Positions 11,350 to 23,479 of a DNA stretch of 64,000 nt are shown piece after piece (position 1 is the stretch's first letter; the number at the start of each line of letters is the position of its first letter). This DNA comes from Limnomonas spitsbergensis. Taxonomy: Eukaryota; Chlorophyta; Chlorophyceae; Chlamydomonadales. Below the pieces are notes generated by a model, which was given only the letters and a program-made list of their open reading frames with translations, was not told where the DNA came from and did not search any database. The translations under genes were made by a program, and so were the position numbers. The stretch is from contig JAYJMM010000037.1 in the NCBI GenBank assembly GCA_037349105.1, positions 2,728,001-2,792,000 of the forward strand. The letters are read 5' to 3'.

Positions 11350-12920
11350 GCGCATGGCTGAAACTGAAATACTGGGGACTCATCACACACTCCCACTTTT
11401 GCATGCTTAAGGAGAGGAGGATCATCAACCTTTTGCTGGACTGCCTGTCCACAGCAAACAAAGTGTGTCCATATTGAGCAAGGCAGACACATAGGGATAT
11501 GAAGAGCTTCATAGACTTTCCCAACTAGGACGTGTGGTGCATCTGTGTTGTGCACACATCTTCTATTTGGTAACATGTAACACGTTGCCCGAAGCTTAGC
11601 ATTTAGGCCCGTATGCCAGCCATGGTATCTGTTTTCTGGCATAGTTGCAGTTTGAAACCTTTCAAGCTCCGGCCGGAGGACCCATGCATGCATGCTGCAT
11701 GAGACTACATTTGAGGCCCGGTCAAAGTGTTACCTCAATCGGGCATTTCCAGGGTGGGCCCGCAATAGGTAGACTGAACTAGCACTGATGCAAGCGATTA
11801 ATTTAGACAAGCCCCACAAGTTGGAAGAACTGGACAAGATAGATAATGATTGGAGACATGGTGTGAATAAGACATATATTATTATATTCAGCTGTTTCAA
11901 GGCCATGTTACTGGTACCCAAATCAGTATTTTTTAATAATTATAAAAAGGCCTTGGCCTCTCCTCCATCCAGATGCCGTTGTTGCCAACATCTACAGCTT
12001 CAGGCCCGATCCATTTCGTTGTATTTGAACCACGTTAAGAATACCGGCACCTGTATCATGCATCAAACGCCTGTTTGGACTAAACAATCAATCAATGCCG
12101 TTAGACATCTGGGTCCTGCTCAAAAGGCTCGGCCGCGTAGGCGCCCTACTCATCGGTTGGGAGGAATTAAACTAAAAAGGGTGGTCAGAAAAACAAAGAT
12201 AAGAGGAAATACAGTATAGGGGCACACAAAAGGCTGGGAAAGAAGGCCAGTCAAAGGAAGCCCCAACCTCTGAAACATTTACGCCTCGATGATATCCACC
12301 ACATCGTCCACAAAAGCCAGGGCATCCCATCCTAGCTTGCCCTTGATCATAGCGACAAAACAAAGCTGTGTCGTCATCTGATGTTTCCAGTCATGAAACA
12401 TGGTTACATGTGTAAAACCAGGGGGTAAAGCTAAGAAGGTTCACATAAATTGACGGAATAAGATATACATAAATTGACGGAACTTCAAAAGAAATACCGC
12501 ATTGTGACAACATGATGATTTGTTTTTCATCCAATCTCAGCATGGTTGCTAGGCCAGCGTACGTAACAAAGAGGAGGCCATGTTCCAACGCCGGAAATAG
12601 ATGCGTGGCAAAGAAATTGTTCAGTTAGCTAGTGTTTATCTGCAGTGCGTGCTCTACCACTTCCGTCTGCTAGGCCCGGTGCACCTAGCCCCCTAGCCCA
12701 TAAACCTGGATGTAGCTGAATTGTCAATGAAGCACCCCCAAAAAATCTCTGCCAACAAAAACAGATGACTCATTGCAACAGTTGTTGCACTATTGCCCCC
12801 AATTATTATTAAGTGCTCAACAATCATACTTCCCTCGTCAGCTGGTGAAACACCCGTCATCCCTGCAGCTAATCTTCAACAATTTATATCAGAAGGGAGC
12901 ACGAATATGTTGGCATGGAT
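11350..12920. other. Intergenic DNA with short interspersed repeats
   Basis: No complete gene. About 12,100-12,175 is a short interspersed repeat built on GGCTCGGCCGCGTAGGCGCC, also found near 37,690, 37,897, 38,620 and 61,565. On the minus strand, 12,390-12,285 reads GKLGWDALAFVDDVVDII then stops. The other members of the dispersed ORF family have similar DNA near 20,590 and 34,085, so this is probably a fragment of that family. Confidence 0.4.
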
Positions 12921-15631
12921 CTCTCTAGCGCCAAACCTGGATGGTGGGTGAGAAGGTGGCCTCCCCTTCCACCGGAACTGCTGTGATTCGGCACAATGTC
13001 GTCAGGCCAGGGTCGTGGCAGTATGATGTCAGTGTGTGCCCTTCTTCAGGCTTGTAGTCATCCAAAGCCACCTGCCTGCTGATGTCCCAGGTGCTCAGCC
13101 GCTGACCCTCGGAGACTGAGACCAGTACAGTGGTCCCTGAAGCGTCTAGGGCAACCTTAGATTGCCAATCAGTATCGCATGAATCCTCAAACGCTGAGCT
13201 TCCACACTTGCCGGTACCAAGATCCCACACCTTGATGCTCCTGTCATCTGTTGAGCAGCTGACGGCTGTGCGGCCGCTGAAATCCATTCCAACGCTGATG
13301 ACTGAACCTTAATGTCCCTCCATGGTGCGCACACATGTACCCGAGCGTGTATCCCACAACCGTACGGTTTGATCGTGTGAGCCTGAAATGATCAAGCTGG
13401 TCTCCTCCGAGGATTCCAAAGTTGTGACATTGTCGCTGTGCCCTCTCAGGCTCAGCATAGCCTCCATATCCCTGGAAATGTCGCACATGTAGATGTCATG
13501 GATACAGTCTTCGACGTGATACACAACACAGTTGACACCGTGCCATGCAGTGTCATGCATGCATCCTATTCCCTCCAATTCCGGTGGCCGAAATGAACCT
13601 CGGAGCTGACGGCTGGCCAGGTCCCAGATCTGGCAGAATTCAACAGCCCGAATGAAAACCATTACCAGTCCATTGGCATTGACGTCAAGGCTAGTCGAAA
13701 TCCAATCGTTGTCCCCATTTTCAATATCGTCAATCACGAAGCGACCTGCCCTTGTCCGAGCGTCAATATCCCAAATTTGGAGATATTTTTGGCCCTGATC
13801 GAGGACTTCGTAAAACAGCTGGGAGTTCCACAAACAGCTATTACCGTATGCACCTTTCTCAGCCCAACCTTCAAGGACGCCATCACCCTGCGGAACGGAA
13901 AAAGAAGGTAGCCGAATTCAAGGCAGTCATTCTCCATGAATAAAGAACCTCTCCCATGTGATCATCTAATTGAAGCGGATTCAAACCAGCATATCCTCAC
14001 GACCCATCGACCCCCCCCCCTAGGTACTCACATCCGCCCTTATTTCATACTTGACTGACGGCGGCTCGCTCATCCGAGGAACACATGACCCCTATGAATG
14101 TGGAGCAACATGACCGTAAAGCAATGTAACATAAACTGCTCAGTTATTGAAGTGTCGATAAGCAGGGTCCAGGTCAAGCGGGCCTTAGTGTTGCAAATTG
14201 CAGTCTTGTTTTTCAACAGATCAGTGCTGCAATTCAACATCAAGATACAGCTGGATGTTTTTGTACCGCATATAAATATGTAATAAGGAGATGAACACAG
14301 TCAAGATTAAGCAATGCAATGCAGCCTCTCAGTTATGGAACTGGTGATAAGGAGGGGCCAGGGAAAGAGGGAATACCTACTGTAGATTTCATTACTATGT
14401 TTTCCTCCGGTGCTTTGTTTTCGTCAGATCAGCAGACAGCAAGAAACATCTGGTATCACCGGCATATGATGGGAAGATGAAAACAATAAGTAAACATTGC
14501 GCACACACTCACCTTGAACCCAAACGGCAGGCCTGACAACACATTAATGACCTCCAGACATGTTTCCTGACGGAGCCCATGCAGTAGACCCCTTTGGTCA
14601 GGCCTGGACAGAGCACCCAGGATGGGAGAGACAGCTGGCTTTGTCGCCGCGGAGAGCTGATACAGGCATGCCCGAATCATGAGCGTGTACTGCAGGGAGT
14701 CTGACAGAGCGAGCCATTCAAACATGTCTGGCCCGGACGCTGATGAGCTGGAAGATGCTGCCGACGATTGCGTAGGTGTATGAGGCGAGTGCCAGAACTG
14801 AGGCTTGGCTGCATCAAAGGCACTTGAACAAAGCTTCAACACGACCGGCATGTCGTACTTGTGCGCGATAGGCAGATCCGGAAGGCTATGGCTGAGGTCA
14901 CTGAGGATGCCCCCCCCTCGATCACTGCAAGACACGCATGTGTTGTTGGTATTAGACACTCATTATTGGGCATCCTAGGCTGCGGAAAGACACCCAGTCA
15001 AATAGCTGCTAATGTGTGGTTATTATAAGCTGATGATTGGATCTGTTGTGATTATCACAGCTGACCAACCAAGCTTACCGCCGTGGTACAGTAACCTGAG
15101 CACCTCCATCCAGTCCTCCAAGCATCCATCCACCTGTGGTTGAAAGGATAATTTGGTAAGCAACAGTCAGCGAGGCAGGGGGGCAATAGGTGAAATAATT
15201 CACCTTCCAAAGTCGTAGAGCTTTATGGAAGCTTTTCAAATCTGGTATTAAAAGCAATTGTGGCCCAGGTGGGGGGTCAGTGTTGGGAGGGGGGCAAAGT
15301 GGAGAGGGGGGCACTCTAAACCCTAAACCAGTGTCAGGCTAGGAGGTTTGCCCCAAAGTGCAAATTGAGAGTGGTGGAAATAACAATCCTTGCAGCAACA
15401 GGCCAGAAGCTAGCACAAAATGCAAGAGTGTTGAGGGTGTGAGCTGAGGGGTAGCTGGGCAAGGGGCTTACTAACAAGCACAGGAAAGGTGTGCAAGGTG
15501 GACTGGTGGATATATCCAAGCTGACGGGAGATGCTAGAATGATGTGTAAGGTCTCCCACTCTCCCGTTTCTGGCGCATTTTGAATTACAGCGAGGGTTTT
15601 GTTTCACTTCACGTTTGATTTTCTCCTTTGA

Positions 15632-16363
15632 AGATGCGCAGAATTCGGTCTGAGTGATTTTGAGAAGATCTTTTCCCACTTTTACACGGGTGTGGTCACT
15701 GAAGGATCACAATTCCCAGAGCGGGGTGCTGGTATTAGAGCCGAGGTCTTTGCTGAGTTTGAGCTGGTTAAGGGTTACATGTTTGACCGTCTAGAGCAGT
15801 TCGGCAAGGCCACGATGGCTGGGGCGTGGGCCTTTATTATTGCCAAGTATGCCCACCTGGTCCCCCATATGGTGAAGCTTGTTAGTTGCTACTTTGTCCT
15901 TGTCGTGCACACCGCTGAGGTGGAGCGTGGTTTCAGCATCCACAAGCTCATCAAGACACGGCTGCGAAGCCGTCTTGATGTTGTCACTGTGGACTCGCTC
16001 ATGCGGGTAAAAATGTTGGCTACACATTTTTCTTTTGACGCCAAGGATGCTCATCACGAGCTTATCATGTCAGCTGTTGAGGTGGCCAACAAGCAGCCCA
16101 TGCACTTGGGTGACAAGCCTCCAGTTCTTTTGGCCAAGTTGGCCCTTGATGTGTGCGGCATTCAAGTCCCCTTCGTGGGCACGTCTTTGGCTGAGGGTGT
16201 TGAGGGCGAGGAGGAGTTGGCTGATGAGGAGGAGGGTGAGGATGCAATGCAACCTCCGGAGGAGGATGAAGAGGATGCAGATCCCGCGCCCTTAGAGTCA
16301 GATGATGACGATTTGCCTTTAGCTAGGTATGCTGAATTGGCACGCGCCAAGCAGCAACTGTGA
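15632..16363 (+). pseudogene. hAT-family transposase, C-terminal fragment
   Basis: Open from 15,632 without an initiator; an AG acceptor may precede it (GATGCGCAG). The frame contains HTAEVERGFSIHKLIKTRLR followed by SRLDVVTVDSLMRVKM. This is the typical hAT C-terminal dimerisation block, in which the ERGFS motif is followed by an iKt-R-rL stretch. A strongly acidic tail (EEDEEDADPAPLESDDDD) ends the protein. The zinc finger and catalytic DDE region upstream are missing, so it cannot be an active transposase. A TGTAA motif at 16,489 could be its polyadenylation signal. Confidence 0.7.
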
Positions 16364-16451
16364 TAGTGTGATGCTGTGATCGTGCGAGTAGATAATTGAA
16401 CATAAATAAACTTAACACTTTCTGTTTACCAAGGAGGAGAGACTGTAGTTA

Positions 16452-16470
16452 TGTGTGTGTGTGTGTGTGT
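16452..16470 (+). repeat. TG dinucleotide microsatellite
   Basis: Uninterrupted TG repeats between the transposase stop codon and its candidate TGTAA signal. Confidence 0.9.
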
Positions 16471-17401
16471 AGGTTTATTTTTATGAATGTAATTTAAGAC
16501 GAGTGAAGATTGGACGGTTTGTAAAAATCGGGAGAGAAAAAAAAATCACACTTTTTCACACTTTTTCGGAAAACCGGACAAAAAAATAAGAGGTCTCCGG
16601 CTCGGAAAAAAAAGCCGGAGAGGGGGGAAAAAGTGCCCGGCGAAACCGGTCAGTTCCCAGACCCCATTGTAGACCCCTGGCGCAGATCAGCTGCGTGTTG
16701 GAATAATAATTAGCATCAGGGGCCAGTCAGTCACGGACCAAAACAAACGTTTTGGGGGTGCGCGGATTAGTTCACTGGTTCAAAATTTTAACCAAAATGC
16801 ATGCCACTGATTGATTTGACATCCGTTTACTGATTGCTAACCATGGACTGTTCATCCAGGCATCACATGAGGTTTTTATTGAGTTGACTACTGGTGTACG
16901 TAGTGGAGTTCGTTTTATGGCAGTGCTATAAGCGCTGCACCGACCTTCATTAAATTTCCGGACCAGCTGTGCGATGCAGCAGTAAACTATTGAAAAATCG
17001 AAGTTGCATGTGTGTGCGCGGAGTGATGTGTTTTTTGCCTGCACAGTGATTCTGATCGAATACGCAAAGTAGGGGGACCGGTACTGCGGTACACGAACCC
17101 TATCCAGTTGTACGGCAGGTAGGTAGGTAGGTAAGAATGTAACCAGTACCCCGGGCATGGTCCCTTGTATGATTTATGTGTCGTCACTTGGACAATTGAT
17201 GTTTGATTAACAAGAATCGCAAATCGAATTCGTGCGGATGGTTTATAATTTTTATCAGACCCTGCGTGATCCAATGAGATACTGCATATGATTTAGGAGG
17301 GGTGCATAAATTTGGTGCACGGACCCAAACGCCGAGTACGGTGATGTGCCTGATAATTTTGCCGTTCGACTGAGAAGTAAAGGCTTGACTGGGTTCGGGA
17401 G

Positions 17402-17680
17402 GTGCAGGGTTGGGTTAGATGTGAGCCGGGGCTTGATAAACATGATTTCGAGGATAGGAAACAGGCCTTTCTTTTCGTCCCCGCTCCCCAAACCAGTCAG
17501 GACCAGCTAATGATGAGCTATTGTTTGCACCGTAATATGTTGCATGTGGAGCAAAGAACCCTTGAAATGAATGGAAGTGGAATGGAATTGCGTTTGGGTT
17601 TGGATGCCTTTATAGGCTACCAGTACCATGCTGGTTCATGGGCGGGTGCCGGGTGGGCGCATGGTGGTGGGTATGCATGA
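17402..17680 (+). pseudogene. Copy-2 counterpart of the antisense ORF at 5,840
   Basis: Same reading frame as the 5,840-6,157 ORF, sharing GLDKHDFEDR, SQDQ, EQRT and LDAF blocks with no indels. Just upstream the frame is closed by TAA where copy 1 has TTT, so this version would be shorter. Function unknown. Confidence 0.25.
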
Positions 17681-18179
17681 CAGTGTCCTACAGTGTCCTC
17701 TGGATAGGACCATTGATCCAAAATGGTGGTTGATCCAGGTGATCTATCACTTGTCTACACAGAGATCTCAAGCAGTTTATACTTGGTTCACTTACCGACA
17801 CGGTAGAGGATACTGCATCAACCGCAGCTTGGCTAGAATGTCTCTTCCGAGCTGGATCGTCGTGGTCCGACCTGGCTTCCGGTAGAAAACTTTCCAGTAC
17901 TTGAGAGGCCAGCCCGAGAAGGCTCTGATGCGCCCTGACGGAGCGTCCATCTGAGAAACTTAAAGTAATGTCACCCCGAGATAGAGCCGTTTCAAGCGTA
18001 CGTTGACTGCTCATTGGGTTGCAGATTCCCAGAGATGTGATAGTGATTCGTTGATTTTATGTCTTCCTTTTCTGTTTAGTTCTGATGAGCACAAATTGCC
18101 ATCAAACTCCGGACAAACATGTCGACTCCTGAATTGCAGAATACGGCGTCGGGGGCGGGGTCCGGGGGCGGCGCGTAAT

Positions 18180-18840
18180 TCAGGGTGTGAATCGGTGGTG
18201 TGAATCGTCAGATGGACATGGGGGTCGACCTAGCGACACCCATGTGCTTTTCTCAAAAGAGGGCGAGGGCCCCATGTGCATCCGGGCCACTTTTGTTCCA
18301 GCATCTAGGGTTGGGCGGCCGGCCTCACACCTTGGTGGCAGGATGCTGCAGATAGATAGGTGAGGAGGAGAGTGACGTCCCCATGGCATCCTGGATTCCT
18401 GGAGGAGAATGTGGATGGACCCTTTGAGCATGAAGTCCCTAAGGCCTGGCATGCTGTGGGGCTGCGCCGAAGCCTTGAGGGGAACACAAGGTATGTATTC
18501 ATTCATGGTATACACGTTCCAGTATTTTGTCGTAAACGAGTCCACGATTTCATTCGTGGCACCAGGGGGTGGCACATACAGAACGTACCAGTATTTTTTC
18601 GTAAACAAGTTGCCCTGCAGCCACACAGCGGCACTGTCCTACGCCACTACATAGAGCGGATGAGCTGCTCTAAATGAGTTACATAATAATATACAGTATT
18701 TCAAAGACCCGCCACTCCTGCGCACACAGGTCATGACCATCAGCGAATGTGCCATCATTGGAGACTTGTCCGTGCTTTCCACTCTAGGCTTCTTCAAAGA
18801 GGCCTTCCAGCTCCCCTGAGAGGCCATGCACCACTCCTAA
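18180..18840 (+). repeat. Dispersed repeat C, copy 1
   Basis: Shares a chain of landmarks with 28,760-29,400: GGGGTCGACCTnnCG, AGCATGAnG, GGCATGCnGTGGGGC, TTGTCGTAAACGAGT, then AGACCCGCCACTCCTGCGC and GGCCTTCnAGCTCCCCTGAG. An inverted fragment is at 38,230-38,460. Inside, a TTCCAGTATTTTGTCGTAAAC stretch occurs twice about 80 bp apart. Open frames are short and degenerate. Confidence 0.5.
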
Positions 18841-19800
18841 CCAAATGAAGAACCGTTGATTGAGAAAGCCATCATTGGGCAGGTGTGTTAGCAGTGTTTA
18901 GTTTTGCACACTCCAGCTCCACTTCAGGTAAAGCATTGCCTGTGGTCATAGGGGGCAGTTTACCCAGCCGCTTGGACCACCGGCCTCCGGCCAGTCAAGG
19001 TATGGTCATCAATTTATAATCAGCTTAATGTTGGCCGTCCAGCAGCCCCCAACGGGTGGTTTGACACACTTATATAAATACTGTGGGTCACGCAGCACAC
19101 GCCATGCTGCTGAGAGGCCTGACCATAGGAACCCTTCAACCCTAAACCCTGTACCCTAAACCCTGAAATAGTACAGGGCCCAGGTGTTGGCACTCCTCAA
19201 TGATGCATGCATATTTGTTATCAAGTCAGGCAGCTGAACCAATGGAGCATACGGTTTAAGGTCAATCAGCTCAGGCGTCTGAATGATTGACAGGGCATGA
19301 CCCCTCTCGGCTGTCCATACCTGTGATCCCCCTGGCACTACCCAATTGCCGTAAGGAGGAAATCTCCGGTTTTAAGCTCATCAAATCCCTCTTTGTTCTT
19401 TTGGAACTCCTCTTCCAATTCTGCCTCTCTCTTTAATTGCATGGTGGCTCTTGGATGTTCTTTTACCTTCTGGGCCTCTTCTTTATCGCACCCTTGCTCT
19501 TTATCCTCTTCTTTATTTTTCTGGATAGTCTTTTGATCGCCCTTGGATCTCCTCTTCCTGTCCATCAATCTGAAAGACCAGCTCTGCCTTTTCTCTCACA
19601 GCCGCCTTCCTCTTTGCCTAAGCCACTGCAGAAAGTGGGAATTCTGTTGGGCCGCTACAAATAGCCTTGACCCGCCTGGCTTCGACCCCCTCCTGTTTTT
19701 TAACCAGTGTTGGGGTACGAGTGGGCTTAAGATTCACATTTCAAATTTCGAGAGAGTTGTGTATGGGGTCTGTGGCAGCAAATGCCATCACCAGAGATCT
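18840..19800. other. Intergenic DNA, no gene seen
   Basis: Contains a short interstitial CCCTAAACCCTG stretch near 19,138-19,165. It also has sequence shared with 29,400-29,700 (CAGTGTTTA...CAGTTTACCC and a GGCAGCTGAnCCAAT block). It carries a charge-rich minus-strand frame (19,568-19,338: KEEDKEQGCDKEEAQK) that is low complexity and unsupported. Confidence 0.4.
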
Positions 19801-19804
19801 CTGG

Positions 19805-20320
19805 CCATCATAAATGTTTTTTGAACAGTGAATAATCAAATTGTTGCGGCTGGCACATTTGACAGCAAGGCCCTTCTGGTTTATGTTTTAACTTGTATTC
19901 ATATGGGCGAAATCGTTTCCGGAAAGCCCTGGCCCTGAGACCTGACCTCCCTGACCTGGCCTGTGCATTTAGTCTCCCATCACATTGACATACCTGCTGC
20001 TTGGGCTCTAGAGGCTGCAGATCCATTTTCAGAGCTGAACATGTCGAGGCCAGCCGTGGCCACTTGGCAGGTTATGTCAGGACTGTAAAATAACTGGTTG
20101 ATCCCCGGTATTTGAACATGCACCCTGAACACAAACCCTGCCCTGAATCCTGAACCCCAAACCTCAGCTCTTGCAGCTCCTGTCCCCAGGGACGTGATTC
20201 CAGAGACAATGGAGGCAGCATGCCACAGATGGATGCCAGGGTGAGCTGGATGAGGCGGTGGATTTTGCGTCAAGTTTGACATCAGGGAGGAGGGCGTAAA
20301 CATGATGTTAAAAGTTGGGG
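19805..20320 (+). repeat. Partial copy of the 6.6-kb dispersed module
   Basis: Matches the left part of the modules at 6,640 and 29,760: CTGGTTTATGTTT, GCCCTGGCCCTGAGACCTGA, CATACCTGCTGCTTGGGC, then CAAACCCTGCCCTGAATCCT. It has no minisatellite. Confidence 0.55.
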
Positions 20321-20539
20321 CCCATCCGAGGGGGGGGCAAAAAAACAGCTAGGGACCCCATGCCCCCCCCCAAAACCGAGCATCGAAGCCTACCACCCAC
20401 CCACCCACTCGCCTCCGGAACCCATGGAAATTCAAATATCCCAGTCAAAATTTAAAATTGCAGGGCATGTATGGGTGTTTTTTATCAGCTCGTCAAGGCG
20501 CTTCTACTGGTATATTTCAGTTTGTAAGGTGGAGTCGAC

Positions 20540-21570
20540 ATGATTGCCCGGAGTGGGCTGGGAATTTGCGCTCAACAAAGTATACCGCACCACGTCCTCA
20601 ACAAAAGCCAGAGCCTCCCACCCATGCCTGCCGTGTTACAACTGCTGAAAGTCCATGGCTCCCTTGGGGGGGCATGCCCAACCTCACGCCCTCAGCCTCT
20701 CTTTCATGCTAGGGCACTGAAAGCACACATACAGCGCATCCTCCACATGTTGGCTGTGTCCCTCAGCCCAGCACCGTTGGCAGTAGCGTGTGTCACACTG
20801 TTGATCGCTGCGCCGTCCTCTATTACCAGCTGTGCTGGCCGCTCCGAGTCACAGCCTTAAGTTAGTGCACATACGAGCGCACGCCCTTATGCTAGTGCGC
20901 TATCTGGCGTGCGCCTGCTGTAGGTTGAAACCAGGCGTGGTAGGCGGCCGCAGACGTGTGTTTGGTGGCGGGATCCCTAGGGTCTTCCTGGCCGACGACC
21001 TCCATCTACACCCGCTCATAGGCAGCGTCCACTAGGGCTCGCACCTTTGTGACGGGGAAAAGTTGTAGGTCAGCCGCTGCATGGCACAGTTTGCAGGCGG
21101 CTGCTCCCCGCTCCAGCTCCTCTAAGGCACGTAGCAGTCCACTGCACAAATTGCGTCCTCCATTGGTCTCACTGAGCGCGAGCTGCATATCAGCCGCCAT
21201 GGCTGCCACCATGAGTGCACTGTTTTCATGTGCTGCCGGTGCTACCGCTGCATTGTAGAAACGAAGGACATGGCACCACCAACCTCGTTGTAGCGGTGGG
21301 ACAACGGCCTGTAGCTCCGGCCCTCAGGACTCCCCAACTTGCGGCTGACGCAAGGAGCCCCGCTGCTTGACGCAGGTGCTGTAGAAAGCTGGACTGCAGC
21401 TTGCTCTAGAGATAGTGTTGCGGTCGGAGAATACCGTTGGCCCACACCACATGACCGAAGTGGGCTGCAGGCTCTGCCTAGCTCTAAATGGCATAACTTG
21501 TTCGATATGGGCAGGCAGGTCAGCCTCAGATAGTCCTCCTCCTTCTAGGTCTACACAATGTGGGAGCATG
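20540..21570 (-). repeat. Dispersed family with degenerate minus-strand ORF, copy 2
   Basis: The best frame, 21,212-21,006 on the minus strand, reads MVAAMAADMQLALSETNGG, then LLRALEELERG, then DLQLFPVTKVRALVDAAYE. The same protein blocks occur at 34,740-34,530 (minus) and 23,220-23,400 (plus). Flanking segments are also shared with the copy at 33.6-34.9 kb. The predicted segment is helical and charged, but I recognise no family. Confidence 0.45.
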
Positions 21571-21973
21571 TCAGCATGTGATTAGTTTTCAGTTTTAGCA
21601 GGGCCATGCAAAAGCCTACCCAATAACTCAATTATCATGCATCATTCAGCATGAAAGCGGCATCATGAGGAAGGCCATGTTACATACAACGGTGCATATG
21701 GCCGCCGCGCTGCACAGTATACGCCACATGGCGGCCAAGGTGCGCCTCGGGCCTATCTGCCATCACACATCTGTTTGGCGTCTACATACGCGGCACCCGT
21801 ATCTGAATACGGAGATGTGGTGTGGGCCACTGGCCACCCCCGACCGAGGCTGTACTGCAACAACAGGATGCCACAACCATTTAAAATTTGGCCGCATGGT
21901 TAACATCATGAGTGTCTGCTAATCGTCTGCTCCCTTACACCTGTCACCCTCCGATATAAATGCATTACATACG

Positions 21974-23179
21974 GTGCCATGGTCACGTGCATTTGGGGGG
22001 GCATTTGTGCTATATATTATTTGTGCTGTACATAATATGTCCTTTCCCTTTGGGCCCCAGGGACCATCTACAGACAAGGAAGGTCGGGTGGTCCCAACCA
22101 GGGACTCACTCCATGCAGCGGTCGACAAGATGGGTCGTGACCTTATACAGATCCCTGCCACGACAGGCCCGGCGATGCCCAAACGAAATCTGGCAGTGGC
22201 AAACGCCTCCGGCATCAGCATGCCAGCAGACAGCCACAGCAGGGGCCTTGCGGCATCGGCAACCAGTAGCCCCTATGAGCCCAGCTGTGTTGGTGATGAC
22301 GACAGAGTGGGGCTAGGCGGCGTTTTGAGCCTCCTGGACATCCCCTTCATCAGCCTGGTGATGGACAAACCCGCTTCAGGACCCAACCAGCGGTATGCAG
22401 ACAGCATTCGAGTGCATGCGTCGAGAAATACCTCGAGGCGTTGTACCTCGTACTCAGACTGCCTGCGTCCATCAGTGTTGCCGCCAATGTCCCCCACAGC
22501 TCAGGGCATGCGCGTCCAGGGCCTGACTGGCGGCCTGACCGGTGGCCCGCTGCGGTCTGCAGGATACCAGCGTCAGCGTCCGCTTCTGCTTGCAACGGCC
22601 GGGACGCCTTCTGCAGCGTCCGCGATTCCATCTGGTCAGACCCCCCGCTTCCAGTCAGCAGCACAGCAGATGCGGCGATCGGTCAGCGAGTCTCTGGTGA
22701 TGACCCTGTGGGAGAGCAAGTTCCTTAGGACGAGCTACGAGGGCCCCCGCGGAAATAACGACGTTGGGGGGCCGGACACCGGAAGATTATTAGCAGCCCC
22801 GCCTGTGACCTCTGTCATCAGAGCTTTGAGGGCCCGCCCGCCCGTGCATCCAGCCTTCACCACAAGTTTGCTTGAGCCACTGAAGTCCTCTGAATTATCG
22901 GGTCACAGGCTGCCACGCCAGCTGCAGAGCCTCCGACATGCACCTCCCACCTTCAAGCCGGGATCAACCCTCATGAGTGGGAGGCTTTGGCCCCGCCCGG
23001 TGCCCTCGTCACCTAGCGGCCCTTCGGAAAGCTCGCTTGCAAATGCCCGCTGCCGCCCCTTGTCGCCGAGTCGACCGCGTTCTGTATGGCCATATTCGAG
23101 GCTGCCCACGTGCGCAGCCAGCCGGGGGTATGCACATCATTACAACGAGCGGGTAGCATCACGTGCTCCGCTGCCATAA
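21974..23179 (+). other. Long GC-rich open frame, coding status uncertain
   Basis: A 401-codon uninterrupted frame, rich in Ser, Pro, Arg and Ala, without a recognisable domain, signal or membrane segment. GC-rich DNA favours chance open frames, and the minus strand is also partly open here (22,497-22,273 reads QRLEVFLDACTRMLSAY). The right end runs into the plus-oriented copy of the dispersed ORF family. It could be part of that family or a real lineage-specific gene. Confidence 0.2.
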
Positions 23180-23400
23180 TGCAGCTGTGGCACAGGCAGC
23201 TCAGCAAGACAGCCGACATATGGCGGCAGCCATGGCGGACAACATGCAACACGTGGTCAGGCAAAGCACCGAAAAACGCACCTGGTGCAGTGAACCGCTG
23301 GGTGCCCTCGAGGATCTGCAGTGGCTGTAGCAGGCAGCGACCTACCTACAGCAGCCCTGCGTCACAAAGGTGATGGCGATGGTGTACGAAGCCTATGATA
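23060..23400 (+). repeat. Dispersed ORF family, inverted partial copy
   Basis: Plus-strand frame from about 23,224 reads AAAMADNMQHVVRQSTEKRT then LGALEDLQWL, interrupted by TAG, then PCVTKVMAMVYEAYD. It aligns in order with 21,212-21,006 and 34,740-34,530 on the other strand. Degenerate copy. Confidence 0.45.
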
Positions 23401-23479
23401 TTAATTCCAAAACCGCCGCTGCGCAGAGCGTCAGTCAGGTGCCTAAACAACTGTTTTAAGGGTGAGTGGTGTGAATTTA

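Larger units (their letters stand above)
15605..16680 (+). mobile_element. hAT transposon remnant inserted in BTB-WD40 copy 2 intron 1
   Basis: This block interrupts intron sequence that is continuous in copy 1 (about 3,733 to 3,790). It contains the C-terminal part of a hAT transposase, then AC-rich and CCGG-rich tail sequence (16,530-16,660) resembling the subterminal sequence of the 32,228-33,069 element. I could not find matching terminal inverted repeats, so it is probably truncated at the 5' side. Confidence 0.65.
12925..18014 (-). pseudogene. BTB-BACK-like plus WD40 propeller protein, copy 2 (frameshift and nonsense)
   Basis: A diverged duplicate of the 1.26-6.47 kb gene with the same four exons: 18014-17796, 15133-15079, 14924-14513 and 13887-12925. 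The exon-1 donor here is a perfect GTAAGT. The 55-nt second exon differs at only three bases. Two lesions are visible. Exon 3 is one base shorter than in copy 1 (CAGATCC versus CAGAATCC near 14,874), shifting the frame unless a downstream acceptor six bases in is used, which would restore it. In exon 4 a CAA codon has become TAA (13311-13309), cutting the propeller at GHQGPV. The rest of exon 4 stays open to a TAG shared with copy 1. A hAT fragment lies in intron 1. Confidence 0.75.

Noticed and set aside
12280..12390. Reverse transcriptase, from the string AFVDDVV
   Set aside because: A short resemblance to the catalytic xDD motif only. The frame is about 30 codons long, has no flanking RT blocks, and its DNA matches the dispersed ORF family instead.
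2921..13311. Use of a variant genetic code (TAA/TAG as glutamine, as in some ulvophyte algae)
   Set aside because: One in-frame stop replaces Gln but the other replaces Trp. Both BTB-WD40 copies and the carboxypeptidase end at TAG in the expected place, and the 1,258-codon carboxypeptidase has no internal TAA or TAG.
21974..23179. A confident 401-residue protein-coding gene
   Set aside because: No domain, GC-rich low-complexity composition, open frames also on the other strand, and overlap with a decayed repeat family. It is kept only as an uncertain open frame.
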